NCBI GenBank assembly: GCA_964411275.1
Contig: CAYPKG010000072.1
Span: 1-6,338 of the forward strand
Length of the DNA: 6,338 nt
Direction: 5' to 3'
Source of the DNA: CAYPKG01 sp964411275
GTDB lineage: Bacteria > Bacillota > Clostridia > Christensenellales > CAG-138
The position numbers were made by a program, and so were the translations under genes. How positions within the stretch are numbered: position 1 is the first letter of the stretch; each line of letters opens with the position of its first letter. Below are positions 1 through 5,068 of this stretch, piece by piece. Below the pieces are notes generated by a model that saw only the letters and a list, made by a program, of their open reading frames with translations, had not been told where the DNA came from and made no database searches.

Positions 1-514
1 TCTGAACACGGGCGCGGGATTTGCCAAAGCTCATGACCTTGTTGCCGCCACCCTGCTGTTGCATCATAAAGTAATAGAACAGGCCCAGCGCGCCGATGAT
101 CAAAAGATACGGCAATATGATTTCCAAGAAGGAGGCTTCCGGCTGCAGCTTGGCCGCGTAATAGTCGAAAGGATAATCCTCGCTGGAGATGGTATCGATT
201 GGCTTTTCAGGATGCAGGGCCGCAACGATAGCAGTCATGTCCGCGTCAAAAGTTGTCATTGAGGGAATGATCACCGTAAAGTCGGAACGGTTGGGCATCT
301 GATCCGTCGTATATTCACTGTCTTTGTAAAGTCCCTTCAACTCCCGCACGGTAATTTGTACGGCGGAAACCTCTCCGTTTCGAACTTTTGTCAGAAAAGC
401 ATTATACTCCATCGTCTCGGATTTGCTGGCTGCAGGATCCAAACCGGTCGCCATTAAAATAATTGCAATGAGTATAATCAGATATATCAATGGGGTGCGC
501 AGTTTTTTATTCAC
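1..514 (-). CDS. ftsH: FtsH, ATP-dependent zinc metalloprotease (N-terminal part; 3' end beyond window)
   Basis: This is the N-terminal 171 residues of FtsH, the membrane-anchored AAA+ protease that degrades misfolded and short-lived membrane and cytosolic proteins. What can be seen: a short basic N-terminus (MNKKLR), a first membrane segment at about residues 8-24, an extracytoplasmic domain at about 25-128, a second membrane segment at about 129-150, and then the FtsH-typical glycine/glutamine linker (MMQQQGGGNK followed by MSFGKSRAR, about 150-169). The AAA+ and HExxH protease domains lie outside the window. The start is GTG at 514-512, set by GGGAGGA at 529-523 with an 8-base gap; no ATG start fits. 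The frame is intact to the window edge. It sits downstream of hpt, as in the conserved tilS-hpt-ftsH cluster, but 167 bases away and with its own candidate promoter. The identification is firm; only the length is unknown. Confidence 0.95.
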   Translation of the reverse strand, partial: MNKKLRTPLIYLIILIAIILMATGLDPAASKSETMEYNAFLTKVRNGEVSAVQITVRELKGLYKDSEYTTDQMPNRSDFTVIIPSMTTFDADMTAIVAALHPEKPIDTISSEDYPFDYYAAKLQPEASFLEIILPYLLIIGALGLFYYFMMQQQGGGNKVMSFGKSRARVQ

Positions 515-522
515 GTACCAAA

Positions 523-529
523 TCCTCCC
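523..529 (-). promoter_or_regulatory. Shine-Dalgarno site setting the GTG start of ftsH
   Basis: GGGAGGA on the minus strand lies 8 bases before GTG at 514-512, and the protein read from that GTG begins as an FtsH does. The site directly abuts the 3' arm of a small hairpin (530-547), so its accessibility may depend on leader folding. Confidence 0.8.
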
Positions 530-547
530 GGAGCGGAAAAAGGCTCC
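530..547 (-). promoter_or_regulatory. Small leader hairpin next to the ftsH ribosome binding site
   Basis: On the minus strand GGAGC (547-543) can pair with GCTCC (534-530) across an 8-base pyrimidine-rich loop. The 3' arm touches the Shine-Dalgarno sequence, and its CTCC could in principle contact the GGAG of that site instead. The stem is only 5 bp, so a regulatory role is inference. Confidence 0.3.
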
Positions 548-595
548 TTACTACATTAATATAGCCACGATAAAACAAGCGGGCCACAGTAAGAT

Positions 596-624
596 AGTTT
601 ACCACAACCCTGCCTTGTATTCAA
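596..624 (-). promoter_or_regulatory. Candidate sigma-A promoter for ftsH
   Basis: In the hpt-ftsH gap the minus strand carries TTGAAT (624-619), a 17-base spacer, and TAAACT (601-596) preceded by TGG, an extended -10 (TGn) element. Each hexamer matches consensus at four of six positions, and the ideal spacing plus the TGn motif make it credible. It would give a leader of about 75 bases. FtsH could then be expressed separately from tilS-hpt as well as by readthrough, since no terminator is visible in the gap. A weak 5-bp hairpin (651-632) lies just upstream. Nothing else is evident in this 167-base gap. Confidence 0.55.
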
Positions 625-681
625 TCTTCCAGTGCCGTTAAATTGGGGCACCAGGGAAAACTTTTTTATATAAAAGGGGTA

Positions 682-1227
682 TTATACCCCATAGACTTCC
701 GGCTTTAATACGCCGACGTAGGGCAAATTCCGGTATCGGCCCAAGAAATCCAGGCCATATCCCACAACGAATTTGTTGGGAATGATGAACCCGCAGTAGT
801 CGGGGGAAATATCGCATTCCCTGCGGGAAGGCTTGTCCAGCAGACAGGCAATCCGAAGAGACGCGGGATTGCGGGATTTCAAAAGCCCTGTGAGGTGATT
901 GAGCGTGAGTCCGCTGTCCATGATATCCTCGACGATGAGCACGTCACGACCCGTGAGGCTGGTATCCACGTCCTTGGCGATGCGCACGATCCCGCTTGTT
1001 TTCGTGCCGTCACCATAGCTGGAGATGGCCATAAAATCCATCTGCGTATGCAGTTTGATTTGCTTTGCGAGATCTGCGTAGAACATGACAGCACCCTTTA
1101 ATATGCATAGCAGTACCAGCTCTTTCCCCTGGTAGTCCGCCGTGATCTCCGCCCCCATCTCAGCAATCCGTTTTTGCAGCGTCGCTTCGTCAAGCAACAC
1201 TTCTTCCATCTGTTCATGTAAATACAT
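682..1227 (-). CDS. hpt: Hypoxanthine(-guanine) phosphoribosyltransferase
   Basis: This cytosolic purine-salvage enzyme joins hypoxanthine or guanine to PRPP, giving IMP or GMP and pyrophosphate. The 181-residue protein has the usual bacterial HPRT length and motifs: LKG at 43-45 (pyrophosphate loop), SSYG at 69-72 in the flexible catalytic loop, the PRPP-binding signature VLIVEDIMDSGLT at 96-108, DKPSRR at 131-136, and the purine pocket FVVGYGLD at 153-160, with the typical ending RYRNLPYVGVLKP. The frame also opens at TTG 1233, overlapping the tilS stop, but that codon is only 3 bases from the Shine-Dalgarno site. ATG at 1227-1225 is 9 bases away and is preferred. It begins two bases after the tilS stop, so the two genes are almost certainly co-transcribed and probably translationally coupled. 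Whether it prefers hypoxanthine or guanine cannot be read from the sequence. Confidence 0.96.
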   Translation of the reverse strand: MYLHEQMEEVLLDEATLQKRIAEMGAEITADYQGKELVLLCILKGAVMFYADLAKQIKLHTQMDFMAISSYGDGTKTSGIVRIAKDVDTSLTGRDVLIVEDIMDSGLTLNHLTGLLKSRNPASLRIACLLDKPSRRECDISPDYCGFIIPNKFVVGYGLDFLGRYRNLPYVGVLKPEVYGV

Positions 1228-1229
1228 TG

Positions 1230-2582
1230 TCAACTACCTCCCAATTCATCCGCTGATTTGTATTGAATACGCAAAATATGCTTTGTGTCATGTCGCACCC
1301 GGGCAAAATGGGCAATGGTGCAGCCCGGTACAAACACGATCTCCTCCCCTGCGGTCAATATCGGCAATTGCCGCCGCTCCATGGGGATTTTGTGGTCAAT
1401 CCAATAATCCTTCAGTTTTTTCGTCCCAGGCGCGCCATAGGGATGAAACCGGTCCCCCGGCCGTCTGGAGCGGGCATGCAGCCCGCCCGGCAGGCTGTCC
1501 GCGTCCAGGAACGCTACGAACGCGCCTTCCTCCCGGCGCTCCTGCGCATAAGAAACCTGAAATTCCCCTCCCGGTACCCGGGAATTTCCCGGTACCGCCA
1601 GTTCTACCAGCCAGTCGGCTTGTTCGGCCAATCGGCCGACATCGATATACAGCCGCCCATATTCCACCCGCGCCCAATTCCCCTTCGGCAACGGCGCACG
1701 GGCGCCGTGCCGGGCGCTTAACAGCGATATCACCCGCACCAGCCCCGAATACTCCATATCGTAGAGCGCGCCGCTCCTATCGAGTATCTCCATCACAGCC
1801 CGGCTTCGCAGGGGCCCAGGCAGGGCGAGAAGCGTACGGCAATCGTATCCTCCGCCCTGGGTTTGCGCCGCTAATACGCCTTCTAGAGACAATGATAACA
1901 GATATTCTTCATCCTCCCGGCAAAGTGTAGCGGTGCGGGCCAGGCACTGGCTGACGTTTGGATTATATTGCATTTTCAGCTGGGGCAAAAGCTCCAGCCT
2001 GATCCGGTTGCGGGTCATGGACGGATCAAGGTTCGTGCTGTCCGTGCGGAAGGCGATCTCCCGATCGGAAACGAATTGCTCAACATCCGCTTTCTTGACA
2101 GGGAGCATAGGCCTAATCAATTGTCCGGCCTTAAGCGCCATGCCGGAAAGCCCCCTCGGCCCCGTGCCACGCAGCATATGCAACAGCACCGTTTCCGCCT
2201 GATCCTCCTGATGGTGGGCAGTGGCAATCCATTTTGCGCCGATTTTGCGCCTGACCTCCTCAAAAAATGCGTAGCGCGCTTCCCGTGCGGCCTCTTCCAT
2301 GCCCTTTCCCTCGCGCTGTGCTATTTTAGGCACGTCCATCTTCTTCTCAAAATACGGTATTGAACGTTCTGCCATGGATGCGCGCACGAACGCCGCGTCC
2401 GCGTCAGCTTCATCCCCGCGGATGCCATGATTGAGGTGCGCGGCGAACAAGGAGTTCATTCCTAAATCGTGAAGCGCTACAATAAGGGCCATGGAATCCA
2501 TGCCCCCGGATACGCCCGCCACAATGCCGTCCCCCGGCGTGACGTGAGCCTCTTGAAGCGCCTTTTTTATCTGCTCAAGCAT
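1230..2582 (-). CDS. tilS: tRNA(Ile)-lysidine synthetase TilS
   Basis: TilS uses ATP to attach lysine to C34 of the CAU-anticodon tRNA-Ile, switching its decoding from AUG to AUA and its charging from Met to Ile. It is normally essential. The 450-residue protein has the N-type ATP-pyrophosphatase P-loop SGGMDS (25-30), the TAHHQEDQAET block and following LHMLRGTGPRGLSGM (121-148), RPML (157-160), and the conserved stretch from DSTN to RLELLP (181-200). A middle domain follows, then a TilS C-terminal domain (about 369-441) with RSRRPGDRF and KKLKDYWIDHKIP. The full domain set and length fit the longer TilS form. The ATG at 2582 is preceded by a modest AAGGCGG site. A near-consensus promoter lies just upstream and hpt follows after two bases. 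A striking repeat lies within codons 329-338. The identification is secure. Confidence 0.96.
   Translation of the reverse strand: MLEQIKKALQEAHVTPGDGIVAGVSGGMDSMALIVALHDLGMNSLFAAHLNHGIRGDEADADAAFVRASMAERSIPYFEKKMDVPKIAQREGKGMEEAAREARYAFFEEVRRKIGAKWIATAHHQEDQAETVLLHMLRGTGPRGLSGMALKAGQLIRPMLPVKKADVEQFVSDREIAFRTDSTNLDPSMTRNRIRLELLPQLKMQYNPNVSQCLARTATLCREDEEYLLSLSLEGVLAAQTQGGGYDCRTLLALPGPLRSRAVMEILDRSGALYDMEYSGLVRVISLLSARHGARAPLPKGNWARVEYGRLYIDVGRLAEQADWLVELAVPGNSRVPGGEFQVSYAQERREEGAFVAFLDADSLPGGLHARSRRPGDRFHPYGAPGTKKLKDYWIDHKIPMERRQLPILTAGEEIVFVPGCTIAHFARVRHDTKHILRIQYKSADELGGS
1237..1242 (-). promoter_or_regulatory. Shine-Dalgarno site of hpt inside the tilS 3' end
   Basis: GGGAGG on the minus strand lies within the last codons of tilS (the Gly-Gly of its C-terminus). 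It is 9 bases before ATG 1227 but only 3 before TTG 1233, which decides for the ATG start and embeds initiation of hpt in the tilS coding sequence. Confidence 0.75.
1572..1597. repeat. Strong inverted repeat with GGTACC cores inside tilS
   Basis: CGGTACC (1572-1578), one extra C (1579) and GGG (1580-1582) face CCC (1588-1590) and GGTACCG (1591-1597) across the 5-base loop 1583-1587. This gives a 10-bp stem with one bulge. It falls in the region between the TilS middle and C-terminal domains and encodes a duplicated Val-Pro-Gly (residues 330-338), so it is both an inverted and a direct repeat. It has no T-tract, so it is not a terminator. Confidence 0.6.
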
Positions 2583-2624
2583 CGTTGTTTTCCGCCTTGC
2601 GCATTTTCCCCCATGATATTATTA

Positions 2625-2653
2625 ATGATACGCTTTGGCGGATGGTTTGGCAA
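2625..2653 (-). promoter_or_regulatory. Sigma-A promoter of the tilS-hpt(-ftsH) operon
   Basis: The minus strand has TTGCCA (2653-2648), a 17-base spacer, and TATCAT (2630-2625). Each box matches consensus at five of six positions with ideal spacing. The predicted start near 2618 gives a leader of about 35 bases before the tilS ATG. It lies directly downstream of the terminator that closes the ABC operon, which separates the two transcription units. Confidence 0.75.
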
Positions 2654-2673
2654 GCCGTAGAAATGCTTCGTTC

Positions 2674-2706
2674 AAAATTAAAGCAGCCGGGCTTAGTGCC
2701 GGCTGC
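2674..2706 (-). terminator. Intrinsic terminator of the regulator-ABC operon
   Basis: On the minus strand GCAGCCGG (2706-2699) pairs perfectly with CCGGCTGC (2690-2683) across an 8-base loop. The T-rich run TTTAATTTT (2682-2674) follows. The hairpin begins 5 bases after the TAA stop of the small zinc-ribbon gene, the expected place for a rho-independent terminator. Confidence 0.88.
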
Positions 2707-2711
2707 CTGTA

Positions 2712-3047
2712 TTATTCCTGTGTGGTTATTTCCTGATCCTCACCGGTTTGGGAGAACGCCTCATCCATGAGAGCACGCGCCTCGTCATATCTGTCGTAAG
2801 GTACAAAATACCGGTACCGCTCAAACAACTGCCAAGCCCTCAGGGTCAGGCCCACGCCCACCGCATTCCTTTTCGTATACGGGATGTCGTGATCCTCAAG
2901 CATCCCTTCTACGATGCCGGTCCATACCTGGGGCTTTTCGATCAGCAGGACGAAGTCGCCATTTTCCGCTTTGTGTACAATACTTTTCCCGCAGAACGGA
3001 CAGGCGCCATGTTCAAATACGGCCTTGCATTTCTCGCAATACAGCAT
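2712..3047 (-). CDS. Small zinc-ribbon protein with DUF2007-like domain, function unknown
   Basis: This is a 111-residue soluble protein. Residues 4-19 hold a CxxC-x8-CxxC zinc-ribbon knuckle (Cys 4, 7, 16, 19). After it, residues about 32-98 resemble the DUF2007 'putative signal transducing protein' fold: a strand (DFVLLIE), a helix ending in an 'EDHDIPY' turn, then RYRYFVPYDRYDEARALMDEAF. The tail is acidic and probably disordered. No signal peptide or membrane segment is visible. The frame opens at ATG 3053, but AGGAGG at 3060-3055 leaves almost no gap to it and 7 bases to ATG 3047, so the latter is chosen. It is the last gene before the terminator and 49 bases after the permease with no terminator between, so it is probably co-transcribed with the ABC module. 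The DUF2007 assignment rests on pattern only, and the function is unknown. Confidence 0.8.
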   Translation of the reverse strand: MLYCEKCKAVFEHGACPFCGKSIVHKAENGDFVLLIEKPQVWTGIVEGMLEDHDIPYTKRNAVGVGLTLRAWQLFERYRYFVPYDRYDEARALMDEAFSQTGEDQEITTQE

Positions 3048-3054
3048 GATCATC

Positions 3055-3060
3055 CCTCCT
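3055..3060 (-). promoter_or_regulatory. Shine-Dalgarno site deciding the start of the zinc-ribbon gene
   Basis: AGGAGG on the minus strand is 7 bases before ATG 3047 but only one base before ATG 3053. This supports the shorter protein that begins MLYCEKC. Confidence 0.7.
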
Positions 3061-3096
3061 CACCTACAGAATATCATGGTTGCGGGAAATTTGCCA

Positions 3097-3732
3097 TTAC
3101 CGCCCCTTTTTTTTATAAATCACGACGCTGATAAAATATGAAAACACCATAACCACCGTTACGTTTACCGCCAGCAGCTTTAGCAACACGCCTGGCTCGG
3201 ACAGCAGGGGCAGCAGGGTGTCAATATCATCGGAAAACAGCATTATTCCAATTGTGGGCAGCATGATGATGGCCATCATAATAACCCGCGCTTTTTCTGC
3301 ACCGAGCCACACCACAAACGGAATGAGGATTGACGTAAGCAGCAGTGCGGCGAGGCAAAACGTTAAGAGGCTCACTAAATTCTCCATTATGTTGGCAGGT
3401 TGTTTCGCAACCACCGCCGTAAACACCTGCAAAATCAGCGCAACAACGATGCCAAGAGCCGTAAACATGAGCACCAGCAGATATTTGCTTAGTACGACCT
3501 TATTTGCCGAAATCGGCAGCGCGCGGCAGTAATCTGTCCATTTCGCCTGGTCGTCATAGGCAAAGCTGGACACCACAATCATGATGGAGCATAGCAGTAT
3601 TCCAAATGAAAACGCTGAAATCATGCTGGTTCCAACCGCCACGCCCATGACAAAATAGAACAGCAGCAAGATACCGATGATCCGCAATTGCTTGCTCAGT
3701 ACCAGAATATCCTTGATAAACAATCCTTTCAT
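3097..3732 (-). CDS. ABC-2 type transporter permease (ABC2_membrane_2-like)
   Basis: This 211-residue integral membrane protein has about six hydrophobic segments (roughly 18-35, 38-56, 83-105, 121-143, 147-166 and 180-204). Between segments two and three is the motif SFAYDDQAKWTDYCRALPIS followed by a KYLL segment. That pattern of an acidic/aromatic loop, then 'LPIS' and 'SKYL', is typical of small ABC-2 permeases found with GntR-linked ATPases (PF13346-like). It probably forms the membrane channel of an exporter with the ATPase encoded just upstream. ATG 3732 lies 4 bases after the ATPase stop; its GGAGG site (3746-3742) sits in the last ATPase codons, 9 bases from the start. The substrate cannot be told. 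The C-terminus is basic (YKKKGR) and is encoded across an A8-G4 tract. The gene appears intact. Confidence 0.88.
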   Translation of the reverse strand: MKGLFIKDILVLSKQLRIIGILLLFYFVMGVAVGTSMISAFSFGILLCSIMIVVSSFAYDDQAKWTDYCRALPISANKVVLSKYLLVLMFTALGIVVALILQVFTAVVAKQPANIMENLVSLLTFCLAALLLTSILIPFVVWLGAEKARVIMMAIIMLPTIGIMLFSDDIDTLLPLLSEPGVLLKLLAVNVTVVMVFSYFISVVIYKKKGR

Positions 3733-3736
3733 GGGT

Positions 3737-4594
3737 TTACGCCTCCCCCTTTACATGATATAGCATGATGGCCTCCAAGTCCGCCGGGGCAAACTGCGCC
3801 CCGGGCAAAAGCCGCCTTGCGGCAATACGGTCGCTGATAAGCAGTTCCACCTGAAACCGGCTTTCCCGCTTGCCCGCTATGATGGAGGCGGGCAACCGCG
3901 CTGCGTCCTCATGCGTACAGCTGATGAGGGCGAACCGGTCCATGAGGGCGTCCTTCGGTTCCGCAAATACCAGCTTGCCCTCGTGCAAAAACGCCACATA
4001 GTCCGCAATCTTGTCAAGGTCGCTGGTGATGTGGGAGCTTAAGAGCACAGAGCATCCCTCGTCCTGAATTAACTCCCTTAGAATGTCCAGTATCTCGTCG
4101 CGGATCACCGGGTCAAGGCCGCTGGTGGCTTCATCGAGTAAAAGCAGCCTGGGCTTGTGGGAAAGGGCCGCCGCGATATTGAGCTTTTGCTTCATGCCCC
4201 GGGACAGCTCCTTCACCCGCTTTTTCTCCGGCAGGCGAAATTCTTTGAGAAGCGACTCAAATTGCCTTTTATCCCAATCGGGATAGATGCTTTGAAGGAT
4301 CCTCCCCACGTCACGCGGCCGCAGCGTCTCATGGAAAAAGCATTCGTCCAGCACCACGCCAAGCTGCCTCTTGATGGCCTCTTCCTCCCGGACGCTGTCC
4401 TTCCCCAGGAGCGAGATCTCTCCCCCATCTTTTTTGAGCATGTTGAGCATCAGCTTGATGAGCGTGGTTTTCCCAGCGCCGTTTTCCCCGATCAACCCTA
4501 ACACGCATCCCTCCGGCAACGCGAAGGAAACATCGGAAAGTGTGAACTGGGAAATTTTTTTTGTTACGTTATTGACAGAAATCGCGTTTTGCAT
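3737..4594 (-). CDS. ABC transporter ATP-binding protein (YtrB/BcrA-type)
   Basis: This 285-residue ATPase would power the permease encoded next to it. Motifs in order: Walker A GENGAGKT (36-43), a Q-loop region VLDECF (81-86) that lacks the usual glutamine, the signature LSRGMKQKL (130-138; canonical LSGGQ), Walker B LLLLDE (150-155), D-loop SGLD (158-161), and the H-loop histidine at 188 in LLSSH. The C-terminal 70 residues are a family-specific extension ending in ADLEAIMLYHVKGE, a tail common in GntR-linked ATPases of Bacillota. The frame opens at ATG 4609, but AGGAG at 4606-4602 is 7 bases before ATG 4594, and the protein then starts MQNAISVNNVTKK, as expected. It begins 4 bases after the regulator stop. 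An A8 tract lies near codons 11-14. The transported substrate is unknown. Confidence 0.93.
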   Translation of the reverse strand: MQNAISVNNVTKKISQFTLSDVSFALPEGCVLGLIGENGAGKTTLIKLMLNMLKKDGGEISLLGKDSVREEEAIKRQLGVVLDECFFHETLRPRDVGRILQSIYPDWDKRQFESLLKEFRLPEKKRVKELSRGMKQKLNIAAALSHKPRLLLLDEATSGLDPVIRDEILDILRELIQDEGCSVLLSSHITSDLDKIADYVAFLHEGKLVFAEPKDALMDRFALISCTHEDAARLPASIIAGKRESRFQVELLISDRIAARRLLPGAQFAPADLEAIMLYHVKGEA

Positions 4595-4598
4595 TCCT

Positions 4599-4970
4599 TT
4601 ACTCCTCATATAAAATCTTTAATAGTGCCGTTAGCTCATCACAGGATACGCCGCTTGCCCGGGCCAGCTGCACGGCGGCATAAAGCTGCTCCTCCAGGCG
4701 CCGCAGGGCCTCCTCGCGCAAAAGCTCAGTATTGCGCCCTGCCACAAAGCTGCCCTTCCCTGCCACGGTCTCGATAAACCCGTCACGCTCCAGCTCTTCA
4801 TAGGCCCGTTTGGTGGTAATCACGCTGATGCGAAGCTCCTTGGCCAACAGCCGGATTGAGGGCAGGGCGTCCCCTGCCTGCAATTCTCCGGTCATGATCG
4901 CGGACTTAATCTGTTCCTCGATCTGCTCGTAGAGCGGTTTATCGCTTGCGTTGCTGATGAGTATGTGCAT
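4599..4970 (-). CDS. GntR family transcriptional regulator, YtrA subfamily
   Basis: This 123-residue DNA-binding protein has an N-terminal GntR winged helix (about residues 10-77): PLYEQIEEQIKSAI, then the helix-turn-helix region LPSIRLLAKELRIS through TKRAYEELERDGFI (36-66), and the wing GKGSF (71-75). Only a short helical tail (about 80-120) follows and there is no large ligand domain. This short architecture defines the YtrA subfamily, which usually represses its own ABC transporter operon in response to envelope stress or antibiotics. It is the first gene of the operon and is followed by its ATPase after 4 bases. ATG 4970 has AAGGA 10 bases upstream. A promoter and inverted repeat just upstream are the probable site of autoregulation. 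The effector is unknown, and the tail is not long enough to suggest one. Confidence 0.92.
   Translation of the reverse strand: MHILISNASDKPLYEQIEEQIKSAIMTGELQAGDALPSIRLLAKELRISVITTKRAYEELERDGFIETVAGKGSFVAGRNTELLREEALRRLEEQLYAAVQLARASGVSCDELTALLKILYEE
4602..4606 (-). promoter_or_regulatory. Shine-Dalgarno site of the ABC ATPase, overlapping the regulator's last codons
   Basis: AGGAG on the minus strand forms the Glu-Glu codons that end the regulator gene. It lies 7 bases before ATG 4594, while the upstream ATG at 4609 has only AT-rich sequence before it. The arrangement implies coupled translation of regulator and ATPase. Confidence 0.75.
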
Positions 4971-5000
4971 CCCGGTACCGTCCTTCTGTATTCACCGAGC

Positions 5001-5029
5001 ATACTGTATATACTCGATATGAACAGTAT
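5001..5029. promoter_or_regulatory. Imperfect 29-bp inverted repeat, probable operator of the GntR regulator
   Basis: The arms ATACTGT (5001-5007) and ACAGTAT (5023-5029) are perfect inverted copies, and an inner block at 5010-5012 pairs with 5018-5020. Ten of 14 positions match around the centre at 5015. The right arm covers most of the -10 box (5025-5030), and the rest spans the predicted transcription start, so a bound dimer should block initiation. Assignment to the adjacent regulator is inference from position. Confidence 0.65.
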
Positions 5030-5053
5030 ACGCAAATAAAAAGGCCCTGTCAA
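5025..5053 (-). promoter_or_regulatory. Sigma-A promoter of the GntR-ABC operon
   Basis: The minus strand has a perfect TTGACA (5053-5048), a 17-base spacer, and TATACT (5030-5025; five of six). The predicted start near 5018 gives a leader of about 48 bases to the regulator ATG. It is the strongest promoter in the window by consensus, and it overlaps both the upstream gene's terminator and the inverted-repeat operator. Confidence 0.85.
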
Positions 5054-5064
5054 GAGCCATTTTA
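5034..5064 (-). terminator. Intrinsic terminator of the membrane protein gene
   Basis: Right after the TAA at 5071-5069 the minus strand carries GGCTC (5058-5054), a 6-base loop TTGACA (5053-5048), GGGCC (5047-5043), and then TTTTTATTT (5042-5034). The stem has five pairs, one of them G-T. An A-run upstream can pair with the T-tract after one mismatch. The loop is exactly the -35 box of the next operon. The stem is short, so termination may be only partial. Confidence 0.65.
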
Positions 5065-5068
5065 AAAT

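Noticed and set aside
632..651. Hairpin after hpt as a terminator
   Set aside because: The stem is only 5 bp with a 10-base loop and no T-tract follows, so it is unlikely to terminate.
1228..1233. TTG start for hpt at 1233, overlapping the tilS stop
   Set aside because: It would leave only 3 bases between the Shine-Dalgarno site and the start. ATG 1227 has a 9-base gap and gives the usual HPRT N-terminus.
1142..1930. Long plus-strand frame of 262 codons opposite hpt and tilS
   Set aside because: It is antisense to two well-recognised genes, its translation is low-complexity and rich in Pro, Ala and Arg, and it has no recognisable domain. It arises from the codon bias of the opposite strand.
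3048..3096. Promoter or terminator between permease and zinc-ribbon gene
   Set aside because: The 49 bases contain only the ribosome site. No hairpin with a T-run and no convincing -35/-10 pair was found.
4595..4609. ATG 4609 as start of the ABC ATPase
   Set aside because: It has no ribosome site upstream and overlaps the regulator. The extra MRSKG is not part of the ATPase fold, and ATG 4594 has AGGAG 7 bases away.
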